Origin: Bradyrhizobium uaiense
GTDB lineage: Bacteria > Pseudomonadota > Alphaproteobacteria > Rhizobiales > Xanthobacteraceae
Assembly: GCF_010811875.1 (NCBI RefSeq)
Contig: NZ_VKHP01000001.1
Span: forward strand, 62,001-126,000
DNA length: 64,000 nucleotides
Reading direction: 5' to 3'
In this document: piece after piece, positions 1 through 9,266 of the stretch
Numbering within the stretch: position 1 is the first letter of the stretch
Layout: each line of letters starts with the position of its first letter
The notes under the pieces: model-generated
Databases searched by the model: none
Seen by the model: the letters and a program-made list of their open reading frames with translations, nothing else
What the model was told of the DNA's origin: nothing
Program-made: the position numbers and the translations under genes

Positions 1-289
1 AGCGGTGAACACCCTTCGCTCCCTCCTGACCGCCAAAACGCCGGGCGAGGTCCTCCTGGTCACTGTGGAGAAGATTGATTGCAAAACTGCCGCTAGCGAG
101 GATCGCGTCATGCGCTTCAGATTGGGCGTTGATGCCAACGAGCAAGCATGGCGGTTCCATGCAGATGGACGTCACAGAACTCGCCGTCAGTCCACGTCGT
201 CCGCCGGCCGTTCCGGTCGTCACGATGGCGACACCGCTTGCCAGATATCGCATAGCCTGACGGAAATCTGCCGGCTGGATAGACGGCAT
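1..289 (-). CDS. Flavin reductase-like FMN-binding protein (partial, N-terminal part)
   Basis: The minus strand is open from an ATG at 289 to the left edge (96 codons), so the C-terminus lies outside the window. The translation starts MPSIQPADFRQAMRYLASGV and continues with AIVTT, LTASSVTSICMEPPCLLVGI and ASGSFAINLL, which is the N-terminal half of the HpaC/RutF flavin reductase domain (FMN contacts in the T-x-SS and C-x-N-like turns). Family members supply reduced FMN/FAD to two-component monooxygenases. No partner is adjacent; the nearest candidate here is the flavoprotein at 44147-45313, far away, so the partner is probably to the left of the window. Confidence 0.75.
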   Translation of the reverse strand, partial: MPSIQPADFRQAMRYLASGVAIVTTGTAGGRRGLTASSVTSICMEPPCLLVGINAQSEAHDAILASGSFAINLLHSDQEDLARRFGGQEGAKGVHR

Positions 290-505
290 GTTCCCAACCA
301 CGGGGGATGACCAGTGCGTCACGATCTGCCTTTAAAGTTATACCCCACTCTGATGCTCCGTTAGCTTGGGCAGGCTCGGATTCATCTCGCGGCCGCAATT
401 GGGCGCGCAGTCTCGGAAAACCGCGTGTCTAGAGGGCAATGATGAGACCGAACATGACATTGATGTCCTCCGCGCGCCGACCAGAGTGCCGCCCAAGGTT
501 AGCGC

Positions 506-691
506 TCAATGTACGCGTAAGAGAACACGCTTTTTTGCATCTAGAAGATGCACATCGAGCGTCGCGTGCAGCGAACCCCGCAGTTCGGGCGGAATCGAGC
601 AATCCGTGTCGATCAATTCACGAAACTTTCGAATGATGTGTTCTATCATTGCGATGGATCCGAGTGCTTCCAACTTCTGTGATGACATCAT
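506..691 (-). CDS. Small hypothetical protein, 61 aa
   Basis: The ORF starts ATGATG and is preceded by a good ribosome binding site (AAAGGAGA about 8 bases upstream on the minus strand). The product is mostly helical in character (MMSSQKLEALGSIAMIEHII, then RKFRELIDTD) and has no signal peptide or membrane segment. I do not recognise the family. It lies between the flavin reductase start and the TrpD-like gene, same strand. The RBS is the main reason to believe it is expressed. Confidence 0.5.
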   Translation of the reverse strand: MMSSQKLEALGSIAMIEHIIRKFRELIDTDCSIPPELRGSLHATLDVHLLDAKKRVLLRVH

Positions 692-937
692 CTGACTATC
701 TCCTTTGGAACGCAGCGCATGCCGCGGGTCTGTATCTCGGCAAAAGGGGCTGGAGCAGACTCTCGCCGATGAACAGGGATGGCTCTCGTACCGCGTCCTT
801 AACGCGGATTGCTTTGAACGGCGCGCGCAGGCGGCACATGCTCATCGAGAGTTCGAAGGAATAGGCGCACAGTCGCAGCTGCTATTGCATAGCCGCTTGT
901 CAGAATCGGCTCCGTCGGGACCATGTTCCAACCCCTG

Positions 938-1951
938 TTACGTGTTGGATACTGCAATCAAGCGTTTCAGTCGAACGGCTGCGCTGCCACCGTCAAGCGC
1001 ATGTTGTGCAAGTGCGACGCCCTCCTGCAGCGTCTCGACGCGGCCGGCCACGATCAATGCCGCCGCCGCATTCAAAAGTGCAGCGTCGCGAAATCGACCC
1101 GGAACGCCGTCGAGCACGTTTTGCAAGGCGACGGCATTGGCCTTCGCTTCGCCGCTCTCCAGCGTCTCCTTGTCGCAGCGGGCAAGCCCGGCTTGTTCCG
1201 GCGTCACTTCGAAGGTGCGCACTGTGCCGGCCTCAAGTGCGGCAACAAAGGTCGGCCCGGTGAGGGTAACCTCGCCCAGCCCGTTAGAGCCATGAACCAC
1301 CCATGCCGATTCGGCGCCGAGGTTCTTCAGCACGTAAGCCAGAGGCTGAACCCATTCGCGAGCGAATATCCCAACGATCTGCCGCTTGACCCTGGTCGGA
1401 TTGGACAGGGGCCCGATGAGGTTAAGGATGGTGTGGGTCCCAAGTGCGGTGCGGATCTGGCCGACGCGCTGCATCGCCGGATAATGGGCTGACGCAAATG
1501 AGAAGCCGATTCCGGCTTCGTGCACACAGCGCGCAACGGCCTCAGGCTTGAGGTCGACGTTGACACCGAGATGCGCCAATAGGTCCGCGGTGCTAGGACC
1601 CGAAGATGTATCGCTGTTGGCATGCCTGGCAACAGGAACGTCGGCTCCGGCGACGATAAATGAGGCGCACGTCATCACGTTGGCCGAATACGCGACGGTA
1701 TCGCTCGTACTAGCGATATTGATGGGATCGCATGCGACCTCGACCCGCGGCATTCTCTCGCGTACCGCGGAGGCCGCTCCGGTGACTTCTTCGATCGTTT
1801 CGCCCCTGACTCGCAAACCCATCAACAAGCCGCCGATCTGCGACGGAGTCGCATGACCCGACATCAGGCCGTCGAATGCTGACGCAGTTTCCTCGCGCGT
1901 CAGAGTGGCGCCGGTGGCAACTTTACCGATAATTGATTTCAGCGCTTCCAT
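938..1951 (-). CDS. TrpD-like anthranilate phosphoribosyltransferase paralogue with degenerate active site
   Basis: The 337-aa product aligns over its full length with TrpD: N-terminal helical domain (about 1-70), then the phosphoribosyltransferase fold, with landmarks [16 protein letters not shown] and NLIGPLSNP. TrpD normally joins anthranilate to PRPP in tryptophan synthesis. The conserved PRPP/Mg sites are changed: the GTGGD loop reads STSDT (81-85), the KHGNR...SSKSGSAD stretch reads [15 protein letters not shown] (109-123), and the HGxDGLDE Mg-binding motif reads HGSNGLGE (220-227). The frame is intact and the hydrophobic core is preserved, so this looks like a protein kept for another role rather than a decaying gene. 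It is likely not the housekeeping trpD, because no other trp gene is nearby. It lies upstream of nothing obviously related; the carboxylase genes on the same strand are 555 bp away. Confidence 0.8.
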   Translation of the reverse strand: MEALKSIIGKVATGATLTREETASAFDGLMSGHATPSQIGGLLMGLRVRGETIEEVTGAASAVRERMPRVEVACDPINIASTSDTVAYSANVMTCASFIVAGADVPVARHANSDTSSGPSTADLLAHLGVNVDLKPEAVARCVHEAGIGFSFASAHYPAMQRVGQIRTALGTHTILNLIGPLSNPTRVKRQIVGIFAREWVQPLAYVLKNLGAESAWVVHGSNGLGEVTLTGPTFVAALEAGTVRTFEVTPEQAGLARCDKETLESGEAKANAVALQNVLDGVPGRFRDAALLNAAAALIVAGRVETLQEGVALAQHALDGGSAAVRLKRLIAVSNT

Positions 1952-2506
1952 CGACTTTACACGTTCATTTGTCCGAATCTGAAGCGTCCCGCTTCAACGG
2001 AGGCTTTTGTTGAAGAGACGTGGCACCGGCTGTCTTGATGAAGCTGTCCAGCCCATCGGCGGCACGGCCGAACGTCGACGTTTGAGTGATCGGTTGGGTT
2101 GGGCACCGCCATTTCGGCAAGGCTACAACCTGACGCTACGTGAGGGTCAAGCTCTCCATGTCGTGATGCCGTCAAGAGATCGCCGGCCGATGAGAGCAGT
2201 GCAGTTGCTGCGCCAGCAAAGATGGCGAGGTCTACTGCCGCGCATGTGCCTTAGCGGCGGCTTCTTGATCACGAGGATTCAGCCGAAGCGCCCGGAAACT
2301 TGGAAAATCTTGCGGCTTGTCGGCACCGCTGTCCTGTCGGTTGAAGTCGCTTCTCACGTGCTTTGGGCGGAGCAGTGCTGATCTGCCTCAACAAACCACC
2401 CCGCCAGACTGCAAATCAAGGTGCATACGGCGAAACCGGAAGCATCCTACCGCAACGGAGAGCTCCCGGTCCGGCTTGCGTCAACGCCTAAGTGCTCGGT
2501 CCTGCC
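1952..2506. other. Gene-poor stretch between trpD-like gene and carboxylase
   Basis: No convincing gene is seen on either strand. It contains one copy (2124-2155) of a short dispersed repeat found five times in the window. The remaining sequence looks like decayed coding remnants. Confidence 0.4.
2124..2155 (+). repeat. Dispersed short repeat, copy 1
   Basis: Copy of a roughly 32-34 base motif, core TACAAC-CTGACGCTACGTG followed by AGGGTCAAGCTCT. Related copies are at 7154, 35565, 36301 and 52786. Outside the core the flanks of the copies differ. Function unknown. Confidence 0.5.
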
Positions 2507-4114
2507 TTACAGTCGGAACACGCCGTACTGCGGCGCGTCGATCGGTGCGTTGAGTGAAGCACTCAACGCGATTGCAAGGGCGGTCCTGGTATCGATAGGA
2601 TCAAGAATGCCATCGTCCCAGAGTTCGGACGTTGCATAATAGGCGCTTGATCGCTCGCGATATTCTTCAAGAACCGGTTCGCGAATGCCTGCCAGTTCCT
2701 GCTCAGAGAGCCGCCCTCCGGTGCGGGCCAATTGTCTCGCCTTGACGTGGGTGAGAACGCCGGCGGCCTGCTCGGCGCCCATCGCGGAAATCTGAGAGTT
2801 CGGCCAGCTGAACACAAACCGAGGATCAAACGCGCGTCCCGACATGGCGTAAGTGCCTGCGCCATGAGAGCTGTTGCAAATGATCGTAAACTTCGGGACA
2901 GACGCGCCGGACACAGTCATGATCAGCTTTGCGCCGTCCTTGGTAATCCCACGGCGCTCATATTCGCGGCCAACCATAAAGCCTGTGACGTTCTGCAGGA
3001 AGAGCAGGGGCGTTCGGTTCTTGTCGCATATTTGAATGAAATGAGCACCCTTTAGCGCACTGTCGCCGAACAAAACGCCGTTATTGGCAACGATCCCGAC
3101 TTGATATCCATAGAGCCGGGCAAAGCCGCACACGAGTGATGTCGCATAACGCGGCTGGTACTCATCAAATCGACTGCCATCGACGAGACGAGCGATGATC
3201 TCCCGCATGTCGAACTGCGCTCGCGCGTCCTTTGGAATGATGCCGTAGAGTTCGGATGCATCATAGGCGGGCGGCTCGGGCGCTACGCGATCGATGCAGG
3301 TTTTCGCCGGTTGGTGGAAGCGCGCGACAACGTTGCGCGCAATCGCGATTGCGTGGAGCTCGGAAGTTGCGAAATAGTCACTGGTGCCCGACACGCTCGT
3401 GTGCATGAGGGCACCGCCGAGCTCTTGGGCGGAGACTTGTTCGCCAGTGGCAGCCTTCACGACCGGAGGGCCGCCAAGAAAAATTGCTCCCGTGCCTTCG
3501 ACCACAATGTTGTATTCGCTAAGCGCCGGGACATAGGCCCCCGCCGCGGTGCAGTGGCCCATGACGATGGCGACCTGCGGTACTCCCACCTTCGAGAGTA
3601 TCGACTGATTGCGCAAAATTCGACCCGCATGGTATCGATCAGCAAAGAACTCCGCCTGCAAAGGCAGAAAACCGCCGGCGCAGTCGCATAGATGAACCAC
3701 CGGCAGACGGTTTTCGATGGCTATGTCCAAGGCCCGCACGATCTTCTTGACCGAGAGTGGATACCATGCGCCGCTCTTCACGCTGGAATCGTCAGCGTGA
3801 ACAATCACTTCTCGACCCGCAACGATGCCGATGCCGACCACCTGCGCGGCGCCCGGAACCTCTCCGTTGTAGGCCTTGTTGGCGGCCAGGGTGGAAAGCT
3901 CCAGGAAAGGAGTTTCCGGATCCAGCAAGGCTGCGATGCGGTTGCGAACAAACAGCTTGTCCTGCCGACGCAGCCGCTCGAAGTCTTTCTCAGGTCTGTC
4001 GAACCGGGCCAAGCGTTGGCGCTCCTTCAATTCGGCAGCCAGTTGTCTGTTGTGGAGGTCGTTGCGACGAAACTCCTGCGAATCGACATCCGCCGCAGAA
4101 CCGATCCGCTGCAT
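2507..4114 (-). CDS. Acyl-CoA carboxylase, carboxyltransferase (beta) subunit, MCC/GCC type
   Basis: At 535 aa this matches the usual length of methylcrotonyl-CoA or geranyl-CoA carboxylase beta subunits, which move CO2 from carboxybiotin to an acyl-CoA. Landmarks are the N-terminal helix RQDKLFVRNRIAALLDPETP, the oxyanion-hole/CoA region GHCTAAGAYVPALSEYN, EGTGAIFLGGPPVVKAATGE, and the C-terminal crotonase half with NNGVLFGDSALKGAHFIQIC, FLQNVTGFMVG and GRAFDPRFVFSWPNSQISAM. One altered region is ALMHTSVSGTSDYFATSE where MCC proteins usually have HCRVSGVTDHYA. The stop lies one base from the start of the biotin carrier gene order (BC, BCCP, CT on the minus strand), so the three genes form an operon. 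The true substrate cannot be read from sequence; leucine or isoprenoid acid catabolism is the family norm. Confidence 0.85.
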   Translation of the reverse strand: MQRIGSAADVDSQEFRRNDLHNRQLAAELKERQRLARFDRPEKDFERLRRQDKLFVRNRIAALLDPETPFLELSTLAANKAYNGEVPGAAQVVGIGIVAGREVIVHADDSSVKSGAWYPLSVKKIVRALDIAIENRLPVVHLCDCAGGFLPLQAEFFADRYHAGRILRNQSILSKVGVPQVAIVMGHCTAAGAYVPALSEYNIVVEGTGAIFLGGPPVVKAATGEQVSAQELGGALMHTSVSGTSDYFATSELHAIAIARNVVARFHQPAKTCIDRVAPEPPAYDASELYGIIPKDARAQFDMREIIARLVDGSRFDEYQPRYATSLVCGFARLYGYQVGIVANNGVLFGDSALKGAHFIQICDKNRTPLLFLQNVTGFMVGREYERRGITKDGAKLIMTVSGASVPKFTIICNSSHGAGTYAMSGRAFDPRFVFSWPNSQISAMGAEQAAGVLTHVKARQLARTGGRLSEQELAGIREPVLEEYRERSSAYYATSELWDDGILDPIDTRTALAIALSASLNAPIDAPQYGVFRL

Positions 4115-4115
4115 T

Positions 4116-4667
4116 TCAGAACCCTTCTTTAGACAGCGTTACGAGTACGGCGTCGTGCTCGAAGCTCTCGTTCTCCTTGACGTGAATCCGCTCGACGATG
4201 CCGTCCTGGGGTGATCGTATGATCGTTTCCAGCTTCATGCTTTCAATCATCATTAGCGCCGTCCCCGCCGAGACTGAGTCACCAGGCGAAACTGTAATCG
4301 CGACAACCATCCCAGGCATTGGCGCTCGGGCTACGAGGGGACAAGTCCCGCTATTCCCAGCAGCGTGGGTCCGTAGCGGATCGATGTAGCGCAAAGTACG
4401 CGTTCTGCCGCGGATATGGAGGTGAATGAGCTCCCCGTCGATCACGAACCTGACGGGTTCGCTCTGCCCGGCAATGGTCAGGATACCGCTGCTGTCGCTG
4501 CGCTGGGTGAATGCGACGGGGGCAATTACCTCGTCTCGCAAATGAAGGCGGTAGCCATGCCGGCTGGCCGAAAGCCACAATGTATAATCTACGCCGTCAA
4601 CCTCGAACGAGTGATACACTTCAGTTTCTCCAATTGCCGAGCGCTGAATGAAGCTCTGGCACGGCAT
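4116..4667 (-). CDS. Biotin carboxyl carrier subunit (BT + BCCP part of acyl-CoA carboxylase alpha)
   Basis: This 183-aa protein corresponds to the C-terminal third of an MCC alpha subunit. It has a beta-rich BT-like linker (about 15-100) and a biotinyl domain at 110-183 with the biotin-lysine motif MIESMKLETI (K145; ESMKL replaces the more common EAMKM) preceded by RAPMPGMV. Its ATG lies inside the end of the biotin carboxylase gene, overlapping by 47 bases in another frame, and the downstream carboxyltransferase starts immediately after its stop. BC (490 aa) plus this protein equals the length of a normal fused alpha subunit, so the split probably came from a frameshift near 4621-4667 or is a stable two-protein form. 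Confidence 0.8.
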   Translation of the reverse strand: MPCQSFIQRSAIGETEVYHSFEVDGVDYTLWLSASRHGYRLHLRDEVIAPVAFTQRSDSSGILTIAGQSEPVRFVIDGELIHLHIRGRTRTLRYIDPLRTHAAGNSGTCPLVARAPMPGMVVAITVSPGDSVSAGTALMMIESMKLETIIRSPQDGIVERIHVKENESFEHDAVLVTLSKEGF

Positions 4668-6090
4668 CTGCCGAGTCGCGGACCGGCCTCGTCAGGAGAG
4701 CGGCGGATGCGAGGAACGCAGACATTCCGGCAGCAAAAATGCCCGATGCGAGATGCGGGTTTTGTTCAAGGTATCCGACATGGAAGTGACCGCCGAGAAA
4801 TGCCTCGTCGGAAACGATCCGGGCGAGCAAGTTCGCATTGGTCTCGCATCCCAGTAAAACCAATTCGCGAACTGCACGATGGGCTTTCAGAGCAGATTCC
4901 ATGCGGCTTGGTGAATGCACGATGATCTTGGCGAGCATCGGATCGAACGCCGGCGTGATGTGCTGGCCTTGAATGATGCCGCTGTCGATCCGTACGTCAT
5001 TGGGATACTCGAGAAGAAGTACTTTTCCGGTGGTCGGAGCGTATCCGCATTCAGGAGCCTCCGCGTACAGCCGGAGCTCGATTGCATGGCCGTTCGAAAC
5101 GATATCGGACTGGGAGAATGCAAGTTCGCGGCCCGCTGCCGCATAGATCTGTTCCGCCACCAGATCGACGCCAGTAATCATCTCGGTGACCGGATGCTCG
5201 ACCTGAAGTCGTGTATTCATTTCAAGGAAGTAGAAATCGTCTCCGCTGAGGAGGAATTCGACCGTTCCTGCATTCCGGTAGTTCGCTGCACGAGCGATGC
5301 GAACCGCTGTATCGCAAATTCGAGCCCGCGATTCTTGGGATAGCGCAGGCGAGGGCGTTTCCTCGATAATCTTCTGGAAACGGCGCTGCACGGAACACTC
5401 GCGCTCGAACAGATGCACGAGGTTTCCTAAGCAATCACCGAGCACCTGTACTTCGATGTGTCGCGGGTATTCGAGATGTCGTTCGGCATAGAGTCGGGCA
5501 TCTCCAAAGTAACGGCCCGCTTCACTGCGCGCCTGCTCGATGGCTGCCTCCAAGGTATTAAGGTCGCGTACAATCCGCATGCCCTTACCGCCGCCACCAG
5601 CCGATGGCTTCACGAGCAGAGGAGCTCCCATGGCCTGCGCTCTGGAGGCAAATGTCGCCGGATCATCTTCTTCGATGACGCAGGGGGCGACCGGAAAACC
5701 GTTGGACTGAACGAAATTGCGTGCGCGGATCTTGTCCCCCATCAGTTCGATAGTGTCAGGAAGAGGACCGATGAACGCAATGCCGGCGTCTGTCACGGCT
5801 CTGGCGAACTCCGCATTTTCGGAAAGCAGCCCATAACCGGGATGCAGCGCGCCGGCGCGCGCCTGGTCGGCGGCCGCGATGATCTGCCTAGTATCGAGAT
5901 AACTTGCGATCGGCGTGCTGCCGCTGATCTGAATGGCCAGGTCGGCCATGGAGACGGCGGGTGTTCTCGCGTCTATTTCGTGGTAGGCAATTGCAGAACG
6001 GAGTCCAAGTTTACGTAACGTTTTGACGATGCGGGCGGCTATCTCGCCCCTGTTGGCGATCAGTACGGTATCGAAGGGCAATTGTGGCAT
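4621..6090 (-). CDS. Biotin carboxylase subunit of acyl-CoA carboxylase
   Basis: ATP-dependent carboxylation of the biotin carrier. The ATG at 6090 gives MPQLPFDTVLIANRGEIAAR, the standard biotin carboxylase N-terminus; an upstream start at 6102 adds four residues. ATP-grasp features are present: KPSAGGGGKGMRIV, ERECSVQRRFQKIIEETPSP, and the catalytic segment FLEMNTRLQVEHPVTEMITG. The BC_C domain is present and the protein ends at a sequence like the ALDGWR motif of MCC alpha (HSALGNWRN), exactly where the fused protein would continue into the BT domain. First gene of the BC-BCCP-CT operon. Confidence 0.88.
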   Translation of the reverse strand: MPQLPFDTVLIANRGEIAARIVKTLRKLGLRSAIAYHEIDARTPAVSMADLAIQISGSTPIASYLDTRQIIAAADQARAGALHPGYGLLSENAEFARAVTDAGIAFIGPLPDTIELMGDKIRARNFVQSNGFPVAPCVIEEDDPATFASRAQAMGAPLLVKPSAGGGGKGMRIVRDLNTLEAAIEQARSEAGRYFGDARLYAERHLEYPRHIEVQVLGDCLGNLVHLFERECSVQRRFQKIIEETPSPALSQESRARICDTAVRIARAANYRNAGTVEFLLSGDDFYFLEMNTRLQVEHPVTEMITGVDLVAEQIYAAAGRELAFSQSDIVSNGHAIELRLYAEAPECGYAPTTGKVLLLEYPNDVRIDSGIIQGQHITPAFDPMLAKIIVHSPSRMESALKAHRAVRELVLLGCETNANLLARIVSDEAFLGGHFHVGYLEQNPHLASGIFAAGMSAFLASAALLTRPVRDSADAVPELHSALGNWRN

Positions 6091-6231
6091 TTGCCTATCC
6101 AAATAAGCATGAAGGGACCAAACCGTCGTGAGTGGCCGGGCTTGTTGCCTCCAGCCGACGTCGCGTGAACGTCCTGCGTGCTAGGTGGGCTATCTCGGAA
6201 CGTGAGGCGGGCGAACAGGCCACCCGACCCT

Positions 6232-6528
6232 CTACTTCGAGATGCCGCCGTTCTTGCCCGTATCTCGCGAGGAGATCACGTAACGGCATTGCTGGCTGAG
6301 GCTGGCGTGCTTGGATCTGAGGCAAGCAAGGATAGCGACGTGGCTCGGTATGTGATTGCTGCAAAGGCGGAACACGTCCTCCATACACGCCTGTCTCTCC
6401 TCGGGAGTCGGAGCTTGATCTCGCGCGTTGACCTGCCACGGGATTACAGCAGTCACTGCGGCAGCTAGAGCGATGGCGCGGCAGGATTTGAGGAGCGAAG
6501 CCAAACCGGCCCCTTGGTCTTGAGTCAT
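6232..6528 (-). CDS. Secreted cysteine-rich small protein
   Basis: The 98-aa product from the ATG at 6528 has a signal-peptide-like segment (SCRAIALAAAVTAVIPWQVN, with likely cleavage after NARD or just before) and a mature domain with four regularly spaced cysteines: EERQACMEDVFRLC, then AILACLRSKHASLSQQC. This C-x6-C/x-CL-x9-C pattern with an IPSH segment is a common small periplasmic domain in Bradyrhizobium; no function is known to me. It is on the same strand as the carboxylase genes, 141 bases upstream of the biotin carboxylase start. Confidence 0.65.
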   Translation of the reverse strand: MTQDQGAGLASLLKSCRAIALAAAVTAVIPWQVNARDQAPTPEERQACMEDVFRLCSNHIPSHVAILACLRSKHASLSQQCRYVISSRDTGKNGGISK

Positions 6529-6906
6529 GTCATTCCTTAAGGGTGGTAGGTCTGCGATGTCTTGAGCGAAGCGCAAAATGGTCTGTCCGTCGGCCAATAG
6601 ACGTGTAGCGCCAGGTGCAATGCCTGCGAGTTCCGTTTCGCCGACTCTGGTATGCCTGGATGTCCTGAAGTATTCGGCGTGGCACGTTGAGGTGTTTGAG
6701 CACAGCCCACCTCACGGCCAATAGTTGCTGCCACGGTCGGCGCGATACGGGATCGAACAAGACCTGCGGCCTGGTGCCGGCCTTATCGAGGCAGAGAGAT
6801 GAGAAAAAGCCAGGTGCGCTCAAACCATAGCTGATGACGCAATTGATCCTGCGTAACGAACCCTGATGAGACGCCTCCAGGTCATCTTTAGTGTAGTCGG
6901 CCTGCG

Positions 6907-6924
6907 CTCCACATTAATGTGGAG
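6907..6924. promoter_or_regulatory. Perfect 18-bp palindrome
   Basis: The sequence CTCCACATTAATGTGGAG reads the same on both strands. Such symmetry fits a binding site for a dimeric regulator, but no gene start is close (nearest is 6528 on the minus strand), so the role is unknown. Confidence 0.3.
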
Positions 6925-7153
6925 ACGGCGATCGGGATGAGAGCGCCTTCTGTAGAAATATCGAAGGGCTCGATCTCTTCCGCTGCTGGCCGAGGTAGCC
7001 TCGGATAACGTGTGAACAGGTACGTATCTGCAGAAGCGTATGATCCCGAGCGACTCTCGCCAGCTGAGTTTAGATGTTTGACACATTCGCTATTCTCATT
7101 GCCTGCAGGAAACGTCTGGATTGTCGGAGGCGGTCCCGACCTGTCCAGGATCG

Positions 7154-7187
7154 TACAATCTGACGCTGCGTGCGATTCAAGTCCCTT
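7154..7187 (+). repeat. Dispersed short repeat, copy 2
   Basis: TACAATCTGACGCTGCGTG followed by CGATTCAAGTCCCTT. It is nearly identical to the copies at 35565 and 36301 through the GCGTGCGATTCAAG core. Confidence 0.6.
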
Positions 7188-7290
7188 CTTGGATCAAATC
7201 GACCGAGTATCCTCTTACGGTGGCAAATGGCGCTTTGGTGGCCGCCAGCCCTTAGGTGATTATACGGAGCGCCGGTGTCGCATTTCTTTG

Positions 7291-7521
7291 ATGTCCAAAT
7301 TGCATGCTCACGGCATGAATCCGAAAAGTAAACTCTACCAGCCCGACCACTGGCGAAGCCGCGCGGAAGCAACGCGAAAAAAGGCGGAAGGACTCGCTTA
7401 TGGTAAACCCAGAGACAGGCTTCTTAACGTTGCGATCGAGTACGATAAGCTGGCTCGGCGCGCCCAAGAGTGGCAGACGCGCAGAAGTGAGGACGAAACA
7501 TGGTCAGAGCGAGAGCTGTAG
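7291..7521 (+). CDS. Small conserved-type hypothetical protein, 76 aa
   Basis: The likely start is ATG 7291 (or the internal ATG 7315). The C-terminal part (HWRSRAEATRKKAEGL and VAIEYDKLARRAQEWQ) has the style of short rhizobial proteins in which a charged helical domain ends in an IA-x-YDKLA-x-RA motif. No signal peptide or membrane segment. An upstream in-frame extension to 7012 covers the dispersed repeat and is unlikely to be coding. Confidence 0.5.
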   Translation: MSKLHAHGMNPKSKLYQPDHWRSRAEATRKKAEGLAYGKPRDRLLNVAIEYDKLARRAQEWQTRRSEDETWSEREL

Positions 7522-7588
7522 GGCTTTGCCGGGCCTCGATAAGCCGCGCCTCAGCTGGACGGCCCCAGCGCCGATCGCGGAGCAAATG

Positions 7589-7909
7589 TCACCCGGCAAT
7601 CGGCGCATCCAAGCAAGTAGCGCTGGATTTGGCGTTTTGGTCCACGATAGGCCTTGCGGCTTCGAGGCACATTGAGTGGCCTCGAAGCTGGTTCGGCATG
7701 GTATGCTGGAGGCGACTTGCTGTCTCAGTTGCGAATTCATATCCTGCTAGCCACGCGGGGGCCAAGCTTGCCTGTGAAGAAGCCACCGCTTCCAGCCGAT
7801 CGTGGGCATATTCCCGCCCTACGATCGGATCGTCGAGGTCGGGAGGTGCGAGCCGCCCGACGCAGCTTTTCTTGTGATTTGTCAATTCCGCAAGCTTCTT
7901 TGTGCTCAT
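7589..7909 (-). CDS. Doubtful ORF downstream of small membrane protein
   Basis: The ATG at 7909 overlaps the stop of the small membrane ORF upstream as ATGA, which suggests coupling. The translation (MSTKKLAELTNHKKSCVGRL and on, 106 aa) resembles no family I know, and the second half is of low protein character. It may be the start of a decayed gene. Confidence 0.25.
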   Translation of the reverse strand: MSTKKLAELTNHKKSCVGRLAPPDLDDPIVGREYAHDRLEAVASSQASLAPAWLAGYEFATETASRLQHTMPNQLRGHSMCLEAARPIVDQNAKSSATCLDAPIAG

Positions 7910-8073
7910 AAGAAGACGGCTGCGACGATCCAGTAGATGCCGGCCCAGAGCAGCGCACCCAGGAGGAGTGCGGCCAGCGGCCATAGATTCCATCGCCGTT
8001 GCGCCCGCAAACAACGGCAATCGGCGTCGTAAGGCCTGACAGTCGGGTGCTTTGGTGCGCGCCAGTGAGTCAT
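7906..8073 (-). CDS. Small single-span membrane protein, 55 aa
   Basis: ATG at 8073, stop at 7906-7908. After a basic N-terminal half (MTHWRAPKHPTVRPY, then RAQRRWNL) comes one strongly hydrophobic helix, PLAALLLGALLWAGIYWIVA, at the C-terminus, so it would be a tail-anchored or N-in protein. It is too short for most automated calls. The clean hydrophobic block between stop codons supports it; no strong RBS is seen. Confidence 0.4.
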   Translation of the reverse strand: MTHWRAPKHPTVRPYDADCRCLRAQRRWNLWPLAALLLGALLWAGIYWIVAAVFL

Positions 8074-9266
8074 TGACCACGTGCCGCACTGGTCCGAGGA
8101 GAACGGCTGGTTTCTGGATGCGTCGTATCATTCATAAGTTTGCAGTCGTCCTTCAAGGCTCGAGTTGTCGGATTCTTGTTTGGGGCGCGAGGTGCATCCA
8201 GGTGATGGCATCTCATGCAGTGGCGGTCAGGGGAGGCGCTGCCAGAGCTGAGGGGCGCTGGCAGCGCATCACTCAGAACTAAACAAATAGCCAATGAGTG
8301 ACGCCTGAACTCACTGCAGCAATCAGCATGCCACGAGCGGACAAGCGCCGGCGAAGCCTTGATGCGTGCAGCCCGCTCGGTTTGGCGACAAGAGCTCGCC
8401 GCCCCTGGTCGCAGTTGCGACCTTGGTGTCCGGAATGCGACATCGGCGTCGAAAGAAGGTCAGAGCTCGCTAGCGACATTCCGCAAACAGGGGATGGGAG
8501 TTTTGTTGTAGGGACGCGGCAAAGGGCGGCCAACGGCGGCGCGGCTGGAGTCCCTCAAGATAGGTAATGAGCTTCTCTGACTACAAGCTTACGAGTTCTC
8601 ATCGACCTCTGGATGTTATCAGTGTAGGGACACGTTATGCTAACCTTCGCGGCGTGAGGCGTGCCAGTTTCGATTTTGCCCCCGCGCGAATCAATCACGG
8701 TCACATAGATGACGCATTGGCGCTGTTTCAGAGTCGGCGAGCAGAATGCTGCGAATGACCGCAGGATGCTTGGTGAGGCAGCAATATCGCCCTTGCGAAG
8801 CATCGAGCGAGGATAGGCGAAACGTGCTGTGGTATGGCGAGCGATGATGGAATGTAGATTTCGAAGGCTATTTCGGAGTGCAAGCCGGGCATCGCGATCG
8901 ATCCGGCGGCGATGAGGTCGGGGCCCGCGATGACTCCGTAGAATCAAGCGCATCTCCGCGAGACGTCGACCCAACGCACGCAATGAAAATATTGTGCGTC
9001 AACTCCGAAAGCTCAACGACACATCGTGTGCTGAAGCGCGCATCGTTCGGCAATGTACGCCGGTGTCAATGAGCAAGGTGCTCCGCATGGAGCTCGCGCG
9101 GTCCTCGCGCCCGCCGAGCCTACCAGAGTGGCAATTCTAACCTATGAGCCGGGTCATTAGCGAGTGGACCTTGCACGGTTTGCATTCGGGCAATCAGGGC
9201 CCCGCAAGAATTCGCAAGCGTCCTAGCTAGGGCGTCAGCGTCTCAAAAACGACAGGAGAACAAGTG
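8074..9266. other. Gene-poor stretch
   Basis: About 1.2 kb with only short overlapping frames on both strands and no recognisable domain, RBS-supported start or repeat. Probably decayed island DNA. Confidence 0.4.

Larger units (their letters stand above)
6529..7290. other. Gene-poor stretch with palindrome and repeat copy
   Basis: No convincing gene. It holds a perfect 18-base palindrome at 6907-6924 and a dispersed repeat copy at 7154-7187. Confidence 0.4.

Noticed and set aside
938..1951. Calling the TrpD-like gene a functional trpD
   Set aside because: The PRPP and magnesium motifs are changed at several essential positions and no other trp gene is near.
4657..4673. TGGCACGGCATCTGCC resembling a sigma-54 promoter
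   Set aside because: It lies inside the overlapping biotin carboxylase/BCCP coding region on the opposite strand and has no gene to drive.
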